Shown here: in pieces, positions 46,019 to 58,336 of the stretch
How positions within the stretch are numbered: position 1 is the stretch's first letter
Layout: each line of letters opens with the position of its first letter
Source: Gelatoporia subvermispora B
Taxonomy: Eukaryota; Basidiomycota; Agaricomycetes; Polyporales; Gelatoporiaceae
DNA: 64,000 bases
Direction: 5' to 3'
Assembly (NCBI GenBank): GCA_000320605.2
Contig: KB445801.1
Span: 1,073,506-1,137,505, forward strand
Position numbers and translations under genes: made by a program
Notes under the pieces: generated by a model
Databases searched by the model: none
Seen by the model: only the letters and a program-made list of their open reading frames with translations
Told to the model about the DNA's origin: nothing

Positions 46019-48064
46019 TCATATGCCGTCAATGTTATCGTACGAATGTCGCCGAGACTCGTGGCTGCTGATTGTACTCGCCGCGTAGGGGCCCCCGCGT
46101 GGTGGTGATATTGGGTGCGGTGCCTGGGAGTGAAAGGATGGAGGGAGATCCGAGCCGCGACTTTCGTACGATCGCGTTTCCGAGTTGGCTCTTGAACGAG
46201 TAGTGCTCGGCTCCGGTGGTGGTGGAGTAGCACTGGGTATAGTGTTCGAAAGAATGGCACTGTAACCTGCCAAAATGGCTGGTATAGGCGTCGAGATCGC
46301 GACGGGGAAGGACGGTGGAGGAGGGAAATAGGTGCCGTCCTCCATCACTATTGGCGGCGGCGTGGGAGGCGGTCTATCGGCATACGAGGCACTGTCGCTC
46401 TCCCCCTCGGCATTTCGCCCAGGCGGCCATAGTTGTAATGGCGACATGAGGGGCGATGTGGATGACAGGAGCGCAGTAGCATCATTGGCGGGCGAGAAGG
46501 CTGCGACGTAGGGCGGGGGCGCCGTCGGCATGGTGCCTGGGAAATATCGCGGGACGAAGGGCGCTGGACCTGACATGGGCGGACCATCGTCGGAGGCATC
46601 TGTGTGGAAGGACTCCGCGTAGCCTTGCTCCTCGCGGATTCGACGATCGCGCCGGCGAGCAGCTAAGCGGCGACGATAGATGCTGATAGCGAGGGATAGT
46701 GCGAGGACGCTGAGGAGGCCGATGCTGCCGCCGACTGCACCGGCGAAGGTAGCGATGCTATGCGATTTTGAGGACGTACTCGTCGACCTGGGCAACATCA
46801 TCGCAATCGAGGACAAAGTCGTAGCGAACACCGAGGAAGTGGGGGGAGAGAGGAAGGCGAGGGAACAAATGAGGTTGAAGATGTAGGGAGCGAATCAAAT
46901 GTAGGGCCGCCAGGGGGGAGGCAAGCCAATAGGAAATTTGAACTCGTGAGCTATTGATTCACACTCCCGAAATAAAGGCGGGGTTTATACGTACAGATTT
47001 GAACCTGCCGGATTCGGGCTTGGCGAAGTGCTGCCTGACCCTTGGGTGCTTGTTCCTGATTCTTGCACTCCCGATGCACTGCTCGTAGCAGATGATGAGT
47101 TGCCTGACTCAGCGTCTTCGTGGCTATATTCGATGTAGTCTAGTAGGAACACCGAATCGGGACCGACTTGCACTTGGAGTGAATGTGGCCCCTCGCCTAG
47201 ACCAGAACTCGAGAAAACTGCGAAAGAGGGCAGAAAGCCCGAGGCAGACGACGTGCCGTTGTGTATGAAGGAACCGGCAGGCTGATCATCGAGGACATAT
47301 GTAAGGTTCATGTGCGTCGGTGTCGTATTCACGGCGGCTACGCCAAGTGGAAGTAATGCGAACACATAGACCGCCGAACCTACACATGATGTCAGATCAG
47401 ACCAGATAGGAGGAAAGTCTACTCGAAGCGTGTACTTACCTGTGAAGTTGAACTCCACCGTAACCGGCGTATCGACAAAACCCGGATCGTCCTCGTCGTC
47501 GCCCGTGGTAAAGAACGGGTTTTCACTTGGCGAGGCTCTCCGCTGCCGCATGTGCCGGTGTGTGAACGATCTCTTGTCCTTGTCCTTGTCGCCTTTCTTG
47601 TCTGTACTGGAATCACCGTCATCGTCATCGTGACCGCTGGCGTCATCCAAATTGCCGTTTGAGTTACTAGCGGTAGGTTGGGGCGCACTCGATGACGAAG
47701 ACGATGGCACATCTCCACTTCCATCGTCTGCGTCTGCAGTCTTGATTATGTGTACACCATTGTGCCATGTACCGTCGAACGCAATCGAAGCATTGAGGGT
47801 AAGACATGACACACATGCGGTCGCAGACGCAGATGATGCATGCCAAGACGATGTCGGGGAATACGCGATAGACGGTGAAGTATCATCCACCGTGGCATTG
47901 ACCTGCGCCGCATCAACAGACATGCTAGTCAACGGCGAAATTGTCGGGGCCAAGACTAGGACGAGGAGGAGAAGCGAGGCCGGCAGTGGTTGTCGTGATC
48001 TGCCGGGCAGAAAACAAGCAAGTTTAGCCTCGTCTTCGCGCTCGGCCCAAATTACTTGCCTCAT
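46019..48064 (-). CDS. Single-pass membrane protein with signal peptide, Ser/Thr-rich ectodomain and PPPY-rich tail
   Basis: Type I membrane protein of a kind common in Agaricomycetes, no known function. With exon 1 = 48064-48060 and a GC-AG intron (48059-48000, donor AG|GCAAGT) the start is MRSRQPLPASLLLLVLVLAP, a clear signal peptide. The ectodomain is about 300 residues, Ser/Thr/Asp-rich, with a basic stretch (DKKGDKDKDKRS) and a fold-like part around VTVEFNFTGSAVYVFALLPL to SVFLLDYIEYSHED, resembling galactose-binding-like modules. Then the helix FAGAVGGSIGLLSVLALSLA is followed by YRRRLAARRRDRR (stop-transfer). The cytosolic tail has TAPPPYVAAF and other Pro-rich motifs that could bind WW or SH3 domains. 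Other introns are GT-AG. A wall-sensing or adhesion role is possible but unproven. Confidence 0.82.
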
Positions 48065-49412
48065 TACTGGCTTGTACAAATAGAATACATGCAAACTTCC
48101 CAAAATCCGATCGCCCGCCTTCCTGAATGCCAGATATGATAGTCTATCACAGCCAGAGCCGAAGGGAGAGTCTCAGAGGGTGTAAGCCCGCGTATCTGCA
48201 GATACTGACGAGCGGCGACGGAGGAAGAGGAAGGGAGCTGCGGCGCGAGGCGGAGTGGGAGGCTTAAAGCACCTTTGACTCCAAACAAACTGCAGACGGC
48301 CACGAGAAAACGCCCACGCGGCGATTTGCTCGCGCATGCCGGGGCGTGAGTGAGTGGGGACGAGTTTTGTGGTCGGGAGAGATGCCACGCCTCAGAAGAC
48401 CGGGACAAGGAGAGCATTGGTGGACCGGAGCGCCGATGGACTGCGCTCAGTGCGCAAGGCGGCAAGTGATGCGAAATTCGAGGGCACCGGACAGTTCCGC
48501 CGACTGTAAAGGCAGGAGCGCACTCACGAATCCTCGCACACCGCGACCTGCGGAAGTCACGCACCTGCTTCGTAAGTTGATGAGGACGAGATTCCGAGAT
48601 TGACTAGAATGCCGTGTATGCCAAGCACGGTGTATCGCCACGAAACAAGCTTATACCTGGCGATACGAATGCTATAACCGCATTCCTGCACGGCTTGCTG
48701 CACGAATCCTGAGCGCGCGCTACATCTGAACGTGGGTGACGCCCTGCGCAACAATAAATCCCATGTAAAATCTATGAACAGCCCAATGGAAGAGCCGGAG
48801 GTCTCACGCATGACTGGGTACCTGGAGCGGTGCTCATAATATCACGAAACAGCCCAAGGACAGCCATCGAAATTGCAAAAGGATGTCGGAGTGTAGGAGT
48901 CTGTGGTACCAACCAAATGGTATATCAGACACCGACCAGAAGTGTGGTATCTTGGCGTACTGGTTCCTCCCCGCTCACTCGGTGCTGATGGGATTACGTC
49001 CCCTCGAGTCCGCGAGGCCTCCCGTCGGTCTTTTCGCCGCCGATAGGCCCAATTATCATTCAGCACGGATCGGTCGTCGACATTATGCATAGCGTTTGCC
49101 GTTTCTGAGGGTAAGCTCTGGTGTTCTGTGACATGTGTGCGACTCGAGCGACATGGTAGTGGAAGAACGAGAGAGCACAACAGCGTTGGCGCGATCTCAG
49201 CGTCTCCGGCTCAAGTTGCGCGAGACGCTGCTTTGCCTTTGACCACCACGACCAGTGACTTCCATCTCCAATCACGATTCGCACTCGGTAACCCATCTCG
49301 TCTGGTTATCAGGGTTAACATATCAGGCGTCATTAGGAGTGACGTCCATCTCTGCGAGTGTATTCCACTCCCAGACGCGGTAGTTGACGACACTCATCCC
49401 TGGAAACGAACC
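48065..49412. other. Intergenic between divergent genes
   Basis: 1.35 kb of promoter sequence for the membrane-protein gene (minus) and the FMP46-like gene (plus). Open frames here have no supportable domain. Confidence 0.5.
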
Positions 49413-50047
49413 ATGTTTTCTTCATTCAAGCGGGCGATTGTAAGTGCTTCTGCACATCCATATTTACCACTTTCTGAACGAGACGGTGCTCCGCTGCGGC
49501 TCATGTAAAGCCTCAACTGTCCATCTTGTACGTCACAGAACGTTCAGGCTTGGCTCGTCTCCTGCCGAGCACTCACGCGTTCTAATCTAGCCATAATCCC
49601 TCCTCACCACCGTCTAATTCTGCTCTCAAACTCCTTCAGAGTGCAGTATCGGGGCCATATCCGTTCCACAAACCATCAGCTCCACCGCTTAAGTTCAATC
49701 TCGAGGTTGTCGAGAATACGCCACCCACGTCTGACCAGCTTCGCACCATCCTCTCCTACGTTTCAGCGAACTCACCCAAAGGAGCAGAGACGCCGTCGCC
49801 TGCAAGCTTCCTCTCGGCCCATCCCACGGTGCACACCCGCCCTACTAGTGCTGAAGGACTTGCGCGTCTCGCTTCGGAGAACCCGAATGCCCTCAAGTGG
49901 CCGATTGTGGTGGACTGGGACCACGGGAAGGCTGCAATAGGAGACGTTGAGGGCGTGAAGTCTATTTTGGAGGAGCTACGGAAGAGGCGGGACGGTGAGA
50001 TCAAGGACGAGGAGTCGGACCAGCCAAAGGGGTGGAAGTTCTGGTAA
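49413..50047 (+). CDS. FMP46: FMP46-like mitochondrial thioredoxin-fold protein (DUF1687)
   Basis: Small protein of the fungal DUF1687/Fmp46 family, a mitochondrial putative redox protein with a thioredoxin-like fold. Three exons: 49413-49439 (MFSSFKRAI), a 17-nt microexon at 49511-49527, and 49590 or so to 50047. Joined, they read LSIFHNPSSPPSNSALKLL, which matches the family's N-terminal strand-turn-helix, followed by LKFNLEVVENTPPTSDQLRT. The C-terminal part has KWPIVVDWDHGKAAIGDVEG, the family signature, and ends QPKGWKFW. The short basic amphipathic N-terminus suits import into mitochondria. Biochemical activity is not established in the family. Length about 165 residues is normal. Confidence 0.88.
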
Positions 50048-50587
50048 GGATCGAAATATCACGGACAAGGACGTATCTCTCCCCGTTCAGTCGCATTTTT
50101 TCAACTGTACCATTGCAATACATGTACTGTAGTATCAAATCTACTGAGAAATTCAACTGATACCGTCAAGAAAGAGTGTAGTTTGTCGAATAAGCGGTGT
50201 CGAGGTGATGTCAGGCGCCCGACGCCACGACGTCAGACCTACAAGTCGTATAGTACTCGGTTGACCAGTAACTTCCTCCTAGACTCAAATCATTCAAGAT
50301 AACGGCTTTCCTATACGATACCACGTTATATCACGCATCTCTAGTCCTCTGGTTTCTGACGACGGATCTGGTCCAAGAGTAACAAATCTTCGCCACTATC
50401 CTTGCTTCGCCTTGCACGCGACAGATTACTGTTGGAATCGGCGACCCTCTCTTTACACGCACTGAGAACCGGATGCAAGCTCATTGTACACCAAGACCAT
50501 AGTCGCTCTAGAACCGTTTGGACCTACTGTATAACCAGGATTACCTATTGGGAAACATCTCGTCGCATTAACTTCACCACGAGGCTC
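50048..50587. other. Intergenic
   Basis: FMP46-like 3' flank and VPS36 promoter; nothing recognised. Confidence 0.5.
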
Positions 50588-52833
50588 ATGAGTCTTAAGC
50601 GCTACACGAAGAGTGTCGATGGTACGATCCCAGTGCCAGCACTCCTCTATTCGGATGAGGACCTATTGGCATCTCAGGAGGGAGTAGGGATCTACGACGG
50701 GTATGTCTTGGCACGTCTCACGACTCCTCTGCATGCAGCATCTCGCTCGGTCTATTTCCCTCTATCTCTGAAACTTCGTCACATCCAGCTTGGCTGCACA
50801 GCATTGACTGCGATGTGAAATACCACTCTATTTGTCTGTGAATTTTTGAGATAGAGCTCACGAATACTAAGCCCTCAGAAATCCGCACCGCACCAAGCAG
50901 GCTCCGCGTTCGCCACGACCCACCGCCTCTTCTACATCGACGCCGCACACCCACATTCACGCTCGTTCGCACTCCACCTGTCCGATGTCGCCAGAACAGA
51001 CTACTACGCTGGCCTCCTGCGAAGCTCCCCCAAAGTCACACTCTACCTGCGCGCACGGCCGAAGCCAGACACGCCGCCCTCTGCGCAGCCTATCGGCCTG
51101 GGAACAGCCCACGCAAGTAACAGCGCGGCGGGAGACCCGACTTTTGATTCATGGGAGTGCGAGGTATGCAGCTATCGCAACCCGCCGGGGCTTAGCCCAA
51201 CCGCAGCGCGCGTGTGCGGCCTATGTGGGGTGCCCCGCGCCTCCGTCCAGGCCAAGAGTGTCCCTGCCAAGTCCTCAGCATCCGCATCTCACTATCTATC
51301 GAGCTCGCTGCCGTCTTCCTCCGTGAATTTGTCGAAAAGTTCAACGAGTCCCTCACCTCTGTCGTCGAGTCCTTCGCAAACGCCGAAGGCGAACGAGGAC
51401 GAAGAAATCGCGTGCCCTGCGTGTACTTTCCTCAACCACCCGTCCCTTCCGTCCTGCGAGATATGTGGTACCCAGCTGCCGAGGAAGCCGCGTGCATCTC
51501 ATCCACCCGCCAAGTCTGCGCCAACGTCTCGACCCGCCACTCCCAGGGTTGATGAAGATGACGACGATGACTTAGACAGTCCGGACAAGAAGATAGTGAG
51601 GCTCAGCTTCCGTAAAGGCGGCGACAAGACCTTTTACAATGTCCTGCGACGCAGTCTGCTGGGTAAGGCGTGGGAGGTTCGTGCGCCATGCATCTCATGT
51701 TCACAGTTTTACGCTGAACTCCCTTGGGACAGGGCTCGAGTATCTCGAAAGCTACCACCAGCAATGTCCCCTCTGGACTTATTGAATCGACTGCTCGCTC
51801 GGGAATTAGTACGTCCAGTCTATTCCATGTGCTTGATTTTTCCAGGCCCATAACCTATACTACCCTCTAGCCGGCATCCTCCAGACTGTCGACGATACGC
51901 AGAGGACGACAGCAACGAACATGCAAGATGCCTTGCAAGACCTCGAAGCACTCATGATCAAGTGGAAAGATATGGTGCGGCTCGCGCAGGACCTGAACGA
52001 ACGGCTAACTGCCGCCTCCACCTCGACGCCCGCCTACCCATACGGTGTCAGTGAGACAGGGCCCGCAATGACTACGCAGGCGGTCGAGCCGGAGGAGGCG
52101 ACGTTCATCCGCTCCTCGCTCGCGCAGCTTGGGTTGCACATGAATAATACCCCCGTGACGCTCGACATGGTGCGCGACGAGCAGCGGTGGGTCGAGGAGC
52201 TTGCGAAGGAATTGGCGGGTATATTGCAAGGGCAGGGCAAGACTCAAGGCATGATGCGCAAGCGCGGGATTATTGGATTGGATGAGGTGTGGGGTGGTTG
52301 GAACCGCGCTCGAGGTGTCGGTCAGTGATATCATATCAGCCCGCACAACTTGAGACTAAGAAATCACGTTGCGTAGCGTTGATACCTCCTGCGACGTTCT
52401 TGCAGGTACTCCTGCATCTGCCTGGATGCACTTCCCCCACCATCCAGATGCGCACGTTTGGGTCATCGAGCTTGTCTGTACTGCACACGCCGCCATACAC
52501 GAAGGCAGCATTTGCATCGCGCATGGTCAGCCTGCTCACTCTCGGTACGTTCATTTTGCTCAATCTGTCATGACGAGGCTGTCTGGACTAATGCGTGCCC
52601 AAGTAGCTGGTCCAAAGACCACAGTTGATGTAGCCCATGAGGAAGAGCTACCCATTGCACTTATACAGGAAATGATCACCGAGGTGGAGGAGGCAGGCGA
52701 GATTTGTCGAGACGAGAGCGAAGCCGGCCTGAGCGTGCCCACTGTTAGCGCGGGGGAATGGACGAGTGGCGAGGTGAGGTGGTGGGTGAATGTCTTCCGG
52801 GGATACGTCTGGGATGGTCAGCAATTCGACTGA
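50588..52833 (+). CDS. VPS36: ESCRT-II subunit Vps36 with two NZF zinc fingers
   Basis: Endosomal sorting subunit that binds phosphoinositides and ubiquitin and bridges ESCRT-I to ESCRT-II. The split GLUE domain starts MSLKRYTKSVDGTIPVPALL and continues GIYDGPQKSAPHQAGS ... TTHRLFYID and FALHLSDVARTDYYAG LLRSSPKVTLYL. Two NZF zinc fingers are inserted in it: WECEVCSYRNPPGLSPT ... VCGLCG and CPACTFLNHPSLPSCEICG, the arrangement known from yeast. The domain resumes at VRLSFRKGGDKTFYNVLRRS. The C-terminal winged-helix half includes SLAQLGLHMNNTPVTLDM, RKRGIIGLDEVWGGWNRARG and LPIALIQEMITEVEEAGEIC, ending YVWDGQQFD. About six introns; the first is about 170 nt and its correct acceptor is the upstream AAG (GGC CCT CAG frame). 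Length is near 580 residues. Confidence 0.94.
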
Positions 52834-53875
52834 ATAGCATACCAACTGCTCTATTACATCCGGCTGCGGGGTCTGTCTTGTTCGACAAGCACGTAGAGTG
52901 GGACACCAGACCATCGCATGAGAGCATCATCAACCCATCTCATTGCAAAGCGACCAAAGCAGGAAGCAATTATGACCAGAGAAGCGTACATAGTAGAAAC
53001 AATCAAGCATGGCATGCATCAGACAGTTCGCAGGATACGTAATGACTGTAGTCACGAATGTTGTCCACGTCAACCACGACTGTACGCAAAACCAATCCTC
53101 TGATGCCGTCTGCACAGAGATTGCAACGAGAGAGAGCTTGTGCCAATTCAACTGGCAGGATGGGGACAAGCAACGAGCCAGTGGTAAGAAAACGTCTCGT
53201 CCTATTCCTCGGATTATCAGCAACTTCACTTGTTTAGTCACTCACCCTGCGCAATGGTGCCCGACTAATTTATCTGAGATCAAGGATGCTCGAGCAGAGC
53301 CGGAACACATCACTCGTAGTCGACATGTATGAGAAAGTGTATGTGTGCGGTCATGATCCTCCCTTGAGCCTCGAGGGCGCGTTCCAATCAATGGCTGATT
53401 GCTGTGAAGTGAAGAGCCTGCAGATCATTATAGACGTGGCGTACCCCAACAATTTTGCGGTCTACACAATGCTCGTCGCTATTGTCGTCCCCGTCCCAAA
53501 CCTCCACTGAGACTCTCTGTTGTCTCCATCTGTAAAGGGAGAGACCGTCACACCACCCAGCTGATAAACAGTGGATAGCGCACGATGGTCGCCCTGCTCG
53601 GACGCAGCGTCGGCTAGAGTTAGGGAATGTAGCTGGTATAGAATGTCGGCCTCAATGCGGGTTCTGGAGCTGGTGCAGCAAGAGTTGACGTTCTTCCCTG
53701 AAGCAAGAAACAAGAAAAGGCGGGGCGAGCGCGACGAGCGGTCATCTCGGTTGCATGAAGACCGTGTTCTACTCTCCAGCGCTTATCCTGCTGGCTCTCC
53801 CTCACGCCTTCCAGTCGTCGCCGCTGTGTCCCACGACGACCAGGCCCTCTTTCTTCTTATCTTTCTAATTACGCC
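52834..53875. other. Intergenic, upstream of the Msb1-like gene
   Basis: About 1 kb with no supported gene; presumably regulatory sequence and 5' UTR of the polarity gene. Confidence 0.5.
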
Positions 53876-56800
53876 ATGCCCTCTTTCCTGTCGAAGGTCT
53901 TTGCGCGAAAGAAGGACGAGGAAAAGAGCTCGCGCTCCGGCAAGCGGTCGTCCGTCGCATCGCTGCTTGAGGGCAAGTTCGAGGCCGTCTCGCCAACCAT
54001 CTCACCTTCAGCAACCAACTTCGCTGAGTCTGCATCCCGTTCAAAGGAGAAGGAGAAGGCAAAGGAACACGACAAGGATGTCGGTAAGGATACCGGCTTC
54101 TCATTGTTCAGGAGCAGGTCTCGTCCTGTCTCTCCTCTTCCCGAGTCCCCCAAGAGCATCCCGGAGGTGCCGCGTCTGACCCTCAACCTCCCCGTGCCCA
54201 AGGAAGAGAGGAGTCGTGCGCTTGGTGTCGTTTTCGAGGCCGATCCTGACGACCGCAGCACTTTGCCTGACGCCCTGATCGGTGAGCGACGACTCAGTCC
54301 TCTCGAGGCGCTCCTGCTCGTCAAGGCGTGTTCCGGTGCCATAGTCGAACATGGAGGTGAGCAGCGCGGTTCCTAGAATTGCATCTCCGTGATTGATGGT
54401 CTACACCAACCAGGATTGGAAACGCTCGGCGTCATGCATCCGCATTGGTATTCTGCGTCCCCCGACGTTCAGCGCAGGCTGATTTCTCTCTTTATTTTAT
54501 CGTTGGCTCCCAAGAGCCCGATCACCACGCTCTCTCCATCTCCTACTTCTCCATCCCTTATCTTCAACACCGAGCTCGAGTATACTCGCTCCCCACACGA
54601 TATCGCCGCTGTGCTGCGCTGGGCTCTCCGACATGTCCGTCTAGAAGGAGAATCCTTTGGTGGCACTCCCGATCAGTGGCAATGGTATCGCACCTTCACT
54701 GATTCTGAACGCTCCTCTTCATATCCTCCACGAGCATTCTCTGAGATCCTGCTCCCAAAGCTGCCTCCTGCGCATCTGCAACTCCTTGTTGCGACGCTTG
54801 AGATCGTCTCTTCACTTGCAGCCCACTCTGAACGCAACGGTATATCCGGCAGCAAACTCTCCAAATTCTTTGGCCTCTGGCTTCTGACAACGCGCCGATC
54901 GGAGGAAGGAGATGATTGGGCCTCGTTTTACTCTCGCTGGGAGCGTGCAGGGCGCATACTGGAGCATCTCTTTTTGGCCCAGATCAGGTTCGCACCTATC
55001 ATTCATATCTCGCAATCTGATTACATATCGGCTGCCAAGGGATGAGATGGTGCAGAAGCAGATGCCACTCCGCCTCTCTGAGCTGGTCACAGCTTATCCA
55101 TACAGCAAGGCAGGTTCGCCCACGGAGGACGATGGTTTGCTTCCACATCCACGTCTATCGACACGTCGGTATGACACACTCTATGTCCGCATCGAGTCGC
55201 AGCTGCCGGATCGCAATGCAACTAAGACGAAGCAACACCCGCTTCGCCTCGTGATCGAAACTCTGAAGGTGGATACGATTGGTAGTGTTGGTGAACACTA
55301 CGCTCTGTGGGACGCCATCAAGAAAGCCGCATCTTCTGGTGACGCGTCCGACACCAGTGAGGGTTATCCGGCCCTCACGCGTATCTTCGAGGACGAAACG
55401 ACGCGCATCCTATCTCTCGTCCCTGCAGAAAGCTCGGATGAAGTTCCCTCGTCCGCAGGGCCCTCTCGCCTGCGTTCGAAGTCTGCCCCCCAAACTCGCG
55501 CTAATGGCAAGGCAACGAGTAACGGACACAACGAAGTCCCTCCGCCGCTCCCGACCAAGGCCACTGAGCTGACATCACCGACGGACTGGGTGGACTTTTC
55601 CACTACTGGTTTCGGCGACAGTACATTGGGCATGGATTTTGCGAAGACTCTTCTCGACAGCGATGTGGAGAAAACCTCACCGCCGTCAACCACTGGCCGG
55701 GTGAGCAAGAAGCCAAAAGTCTCCCCCGAGCCGAGCCGCCGATCCTCCGTGGACACCCCCTCTCCCCCGCGCCCTGCTCGGCAGTCGCAAAGTCCCAAGC
55801 CGCTCAAGTCGACACTGTCCGCGGTCAACATCGTCAAGCTCGACGAGGCGTTCGTTGACTTTTGGAACGACGCTTTGCTCGACCCGATCTCCGCAGATTG
55901 GCCCAATGTCGTCGTATGCCAGCTCAAGCCAGTCGCAGGCGCCGAGCTCGACGGGCGGCCGCTCGCTTGGCTCGTGCTCGAGCAAGTATTCACGCACCCG
56001 CCACCACCGCCCGCACCCGAGCCGCAGGTGACGTCCCCCGTGACCCCGCGCCGCGGGAGCACGCCCGGGCGGCGCGCCTCGCTCAAGTCGAACGGATCCG
56101 CGCGCAAGAGCTCGACGTTCACCGCCGCGAAGCGCCGCTTCAATCTCTTCTCGTCCCCGAGCCAGACATTCGCCGCCGCGGACGCGAAGGCGCGCAAGAA
56201 GCCCTCGAAGAGCCCGCGCATTGGTGAGCTGGGCGAGATTCTCCCCGAGGAGGCAAAGCCCCAGACGCAGAGTCCGCCACCGCTACCTGCATCCCCGGCG
56301 GAGCAGCCGAAAGGCCTCGGGTTGTCTGGTGTCGCAATTGAGCCCGCGGTCGCCGTTGCTGCCACCGCCGCAGCGACTGAGACAGCGGAAGCAAAGCCAA
56401 TTGAGCTCTCGCCTGTCCCAGTGGTGGAGGCGGAGGCCCCGCCTGCTACTGCGCCCGCTGTAGTTTCCGAGCCGATCAAGACCAATGAGGAGTCCGCCCA
56501 AGACAAGCCAACGGTCCCTCTCCCTCATGAGCCCAATGTCCCGAGCGATGCTCCTCCTACACCGCCGGAGAAGGATCAGCAGGAGGAGCTCAAGACCCTG
56601 CCCCCTGCTCCGGAGTCGGTCGTGCTCACCGGGGAGACCCCCGGGCCGCAGGTTGCGCTGGACACGAGCGAGCCGGCTGCCCTTGCTCAGGCTTCGGCAC
56701 AGACACAGGACGAGACAGCGGGAGCTGTTGAGGAATTCACTGAGCCTCGTGGTGCAGCTGTGCCCGAAGCTGTTGTTGAGGCACAGGCTCCCGCAGTTGA

Positions 56801-57549
56801 GCCGTCGCACCAGGAGGAGCAACTAACGCAAGTTCTTGCGTCCGGGGAACCTGCAAGTGTCCCCGAGGGCCCTTCCCTACCTACGGAAGACTCTGTCATG
56901 TCTGGTGCAATTGCGGCAGAGTCACATGAAGCAGCAGGAGTGACTGAGGTTGCACCCTCCCAGCCTACCCTGTCTCATGACGAGCCTACGAGCACTGAGG
57001 CTGACGCCCCTGAGCCGACCGCACAAAGCGCTTCTTTAGCATCCGCTGTCCCCGTTCAGACCTCCGGGCCTGAGCCTACGTATGCAGCTACCCAGGAAGA
57101 GGTTCCCGAACAGGAGGCGGAAGCATTATCTCAAGAGCCCGAGGCAGCTGCTCTCGCTCCTTCAACCTCGCAGACTGCCCCCGTCGACGAGACACCAGTT
57201 ACTCCCGTGATCCCGCACGAGACTACTCACTCGGCAGTGCTCGAAGCGAGTGAAACTGCTCCCATTACAAGTGTTATCAATGAGGCAGCATCGATCGGTG
57301 AGTGAGATCTCATCTACCTTGAGACAAGCTGACGGTCTCGCAGAAGTGGCTGCACCAGAAACCACTGCTGAGATAGCATCTTTACCCGCTCCCGAATCAG
57401 CTCAGCCTACAAACGCTGCTGAGCATGCGGATGGCCTTTCAACTGAGCCCGCCGAGCCGTCTGTGAGCGTCACTGAAGACATTGCTCAGGCTTCTTCGAT
57501 ACCCGCCAGGCAGGAGCAGGCTGCGGACCATCCTGCCTCCAACGACTGA
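53876..57549 (+). CDS. Msb1/Mug8-domain (DUF1708) cell-polarity protein
   Basis: Fungal protein with the RhoGAP-like Msb1-Mug8 domain; budding-yeast Msb1 works with Cdc42 and Rho1 GTPases in bud-site growth and wall synthesis. About 1,160 residues in four exons. The N-terminus MPSFLSKVFARKKDEEKSSR is basic. The domain starts at LSPLEALLLVKACSGAIVEH and reads, across a 57-nt intron, GLETLGVMHPHWYSASPDV and RRLISLFILSLAP, which is the family signature. Later blocks include FGLWLLTTRR, FYSRWERAGRILEHLFLAQI and YDTLYVRIESQLPD. A conserved patch follows near WNDALLDPISADWPNVVVCQ. Beyond about residue 780 the sequence is a long Pro/Ala/Glu/Ser-rich tail lacking folded motifs. The last short intron (57301-57343) precedes a final 70-residue exon ending DHPASND. 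Confidence 0.88.
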
Positions 57550-58336
57550 TACTCTCCCCGAGCTACAATTTTCCCGCATCCCATTCTCCTCTGTTCGGAC
57601 ATGGTTATTATGCATTCCCCTATGTCTAGTTCCAGATACCCTCTACCCGCTATATTTCGATGACAGCACCCGTCGGCTACTTCTTGGTTGCACCGAGCTC
57701 TCGATTTCGCTATGGCCACGTATAATTCCCAGGCTGTGTTATTGTTCCTGTTGGTCGAGACTGCATGTTCGTTAGGTACCCTAGGATGCTGCATACCAAT
57801 CGCACGGACGCCGTTCATATTCGACGCTGGGTGGCTGTACTTGAACTGTAACAAAGCAGGGTATAGCATGTGATCAAACATCCTTGAATAGGTAAGACAA
57901 CCTCGACAGCGACGTGAGGGACATTGACTCTGTAGCGATCAGGCTGTTGGACTGTGGCTAGTTGGCCAAGCTGAAAGGCTTGTCCTCATCCAGTATATGT
58001 TGTGCGGGCGTGCCTCGCCTCGACATACGTTGACGCTGACAGATGCGCCGATGTCCTCGTAGTGGCGTTACCTTACCACAACTCTTGTTTAGGCCAGCAC
58101 ATCGTCGAAATGCACTGTCGTTTGCTGAATATATTTGTCCCGTTGAGGCGTTCTAGACAACAATATGTTTTGCGAAGTCTCAGACTTCGGGACACTGCTC
58201 TTTGTCCTGCGCGGGATCAACGCCACAGTTAGTCGAGTATTGATGCGCCTGTCACTGTTAGCGCCTTTCACTGCCCCTGGATCGATATGCATGCGAACTC
58301 ATCCTCGACGCCCCGCCCTCGTCGTCTCCTACAGCC
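57550..58336. other. Intergenic
   Basis: 3' flank of the Msb1-like gene and promoter of the small membrane-protein gene. Nothing else recognised. Confidence 0.5.

Noticed and set aside
55364..56506. 380-codon antisense frame inside the Msb1-like gene
   Set aside because: Mirror of the Ser/Pro/Ala-rich coding strand; no motif and no splice signals.
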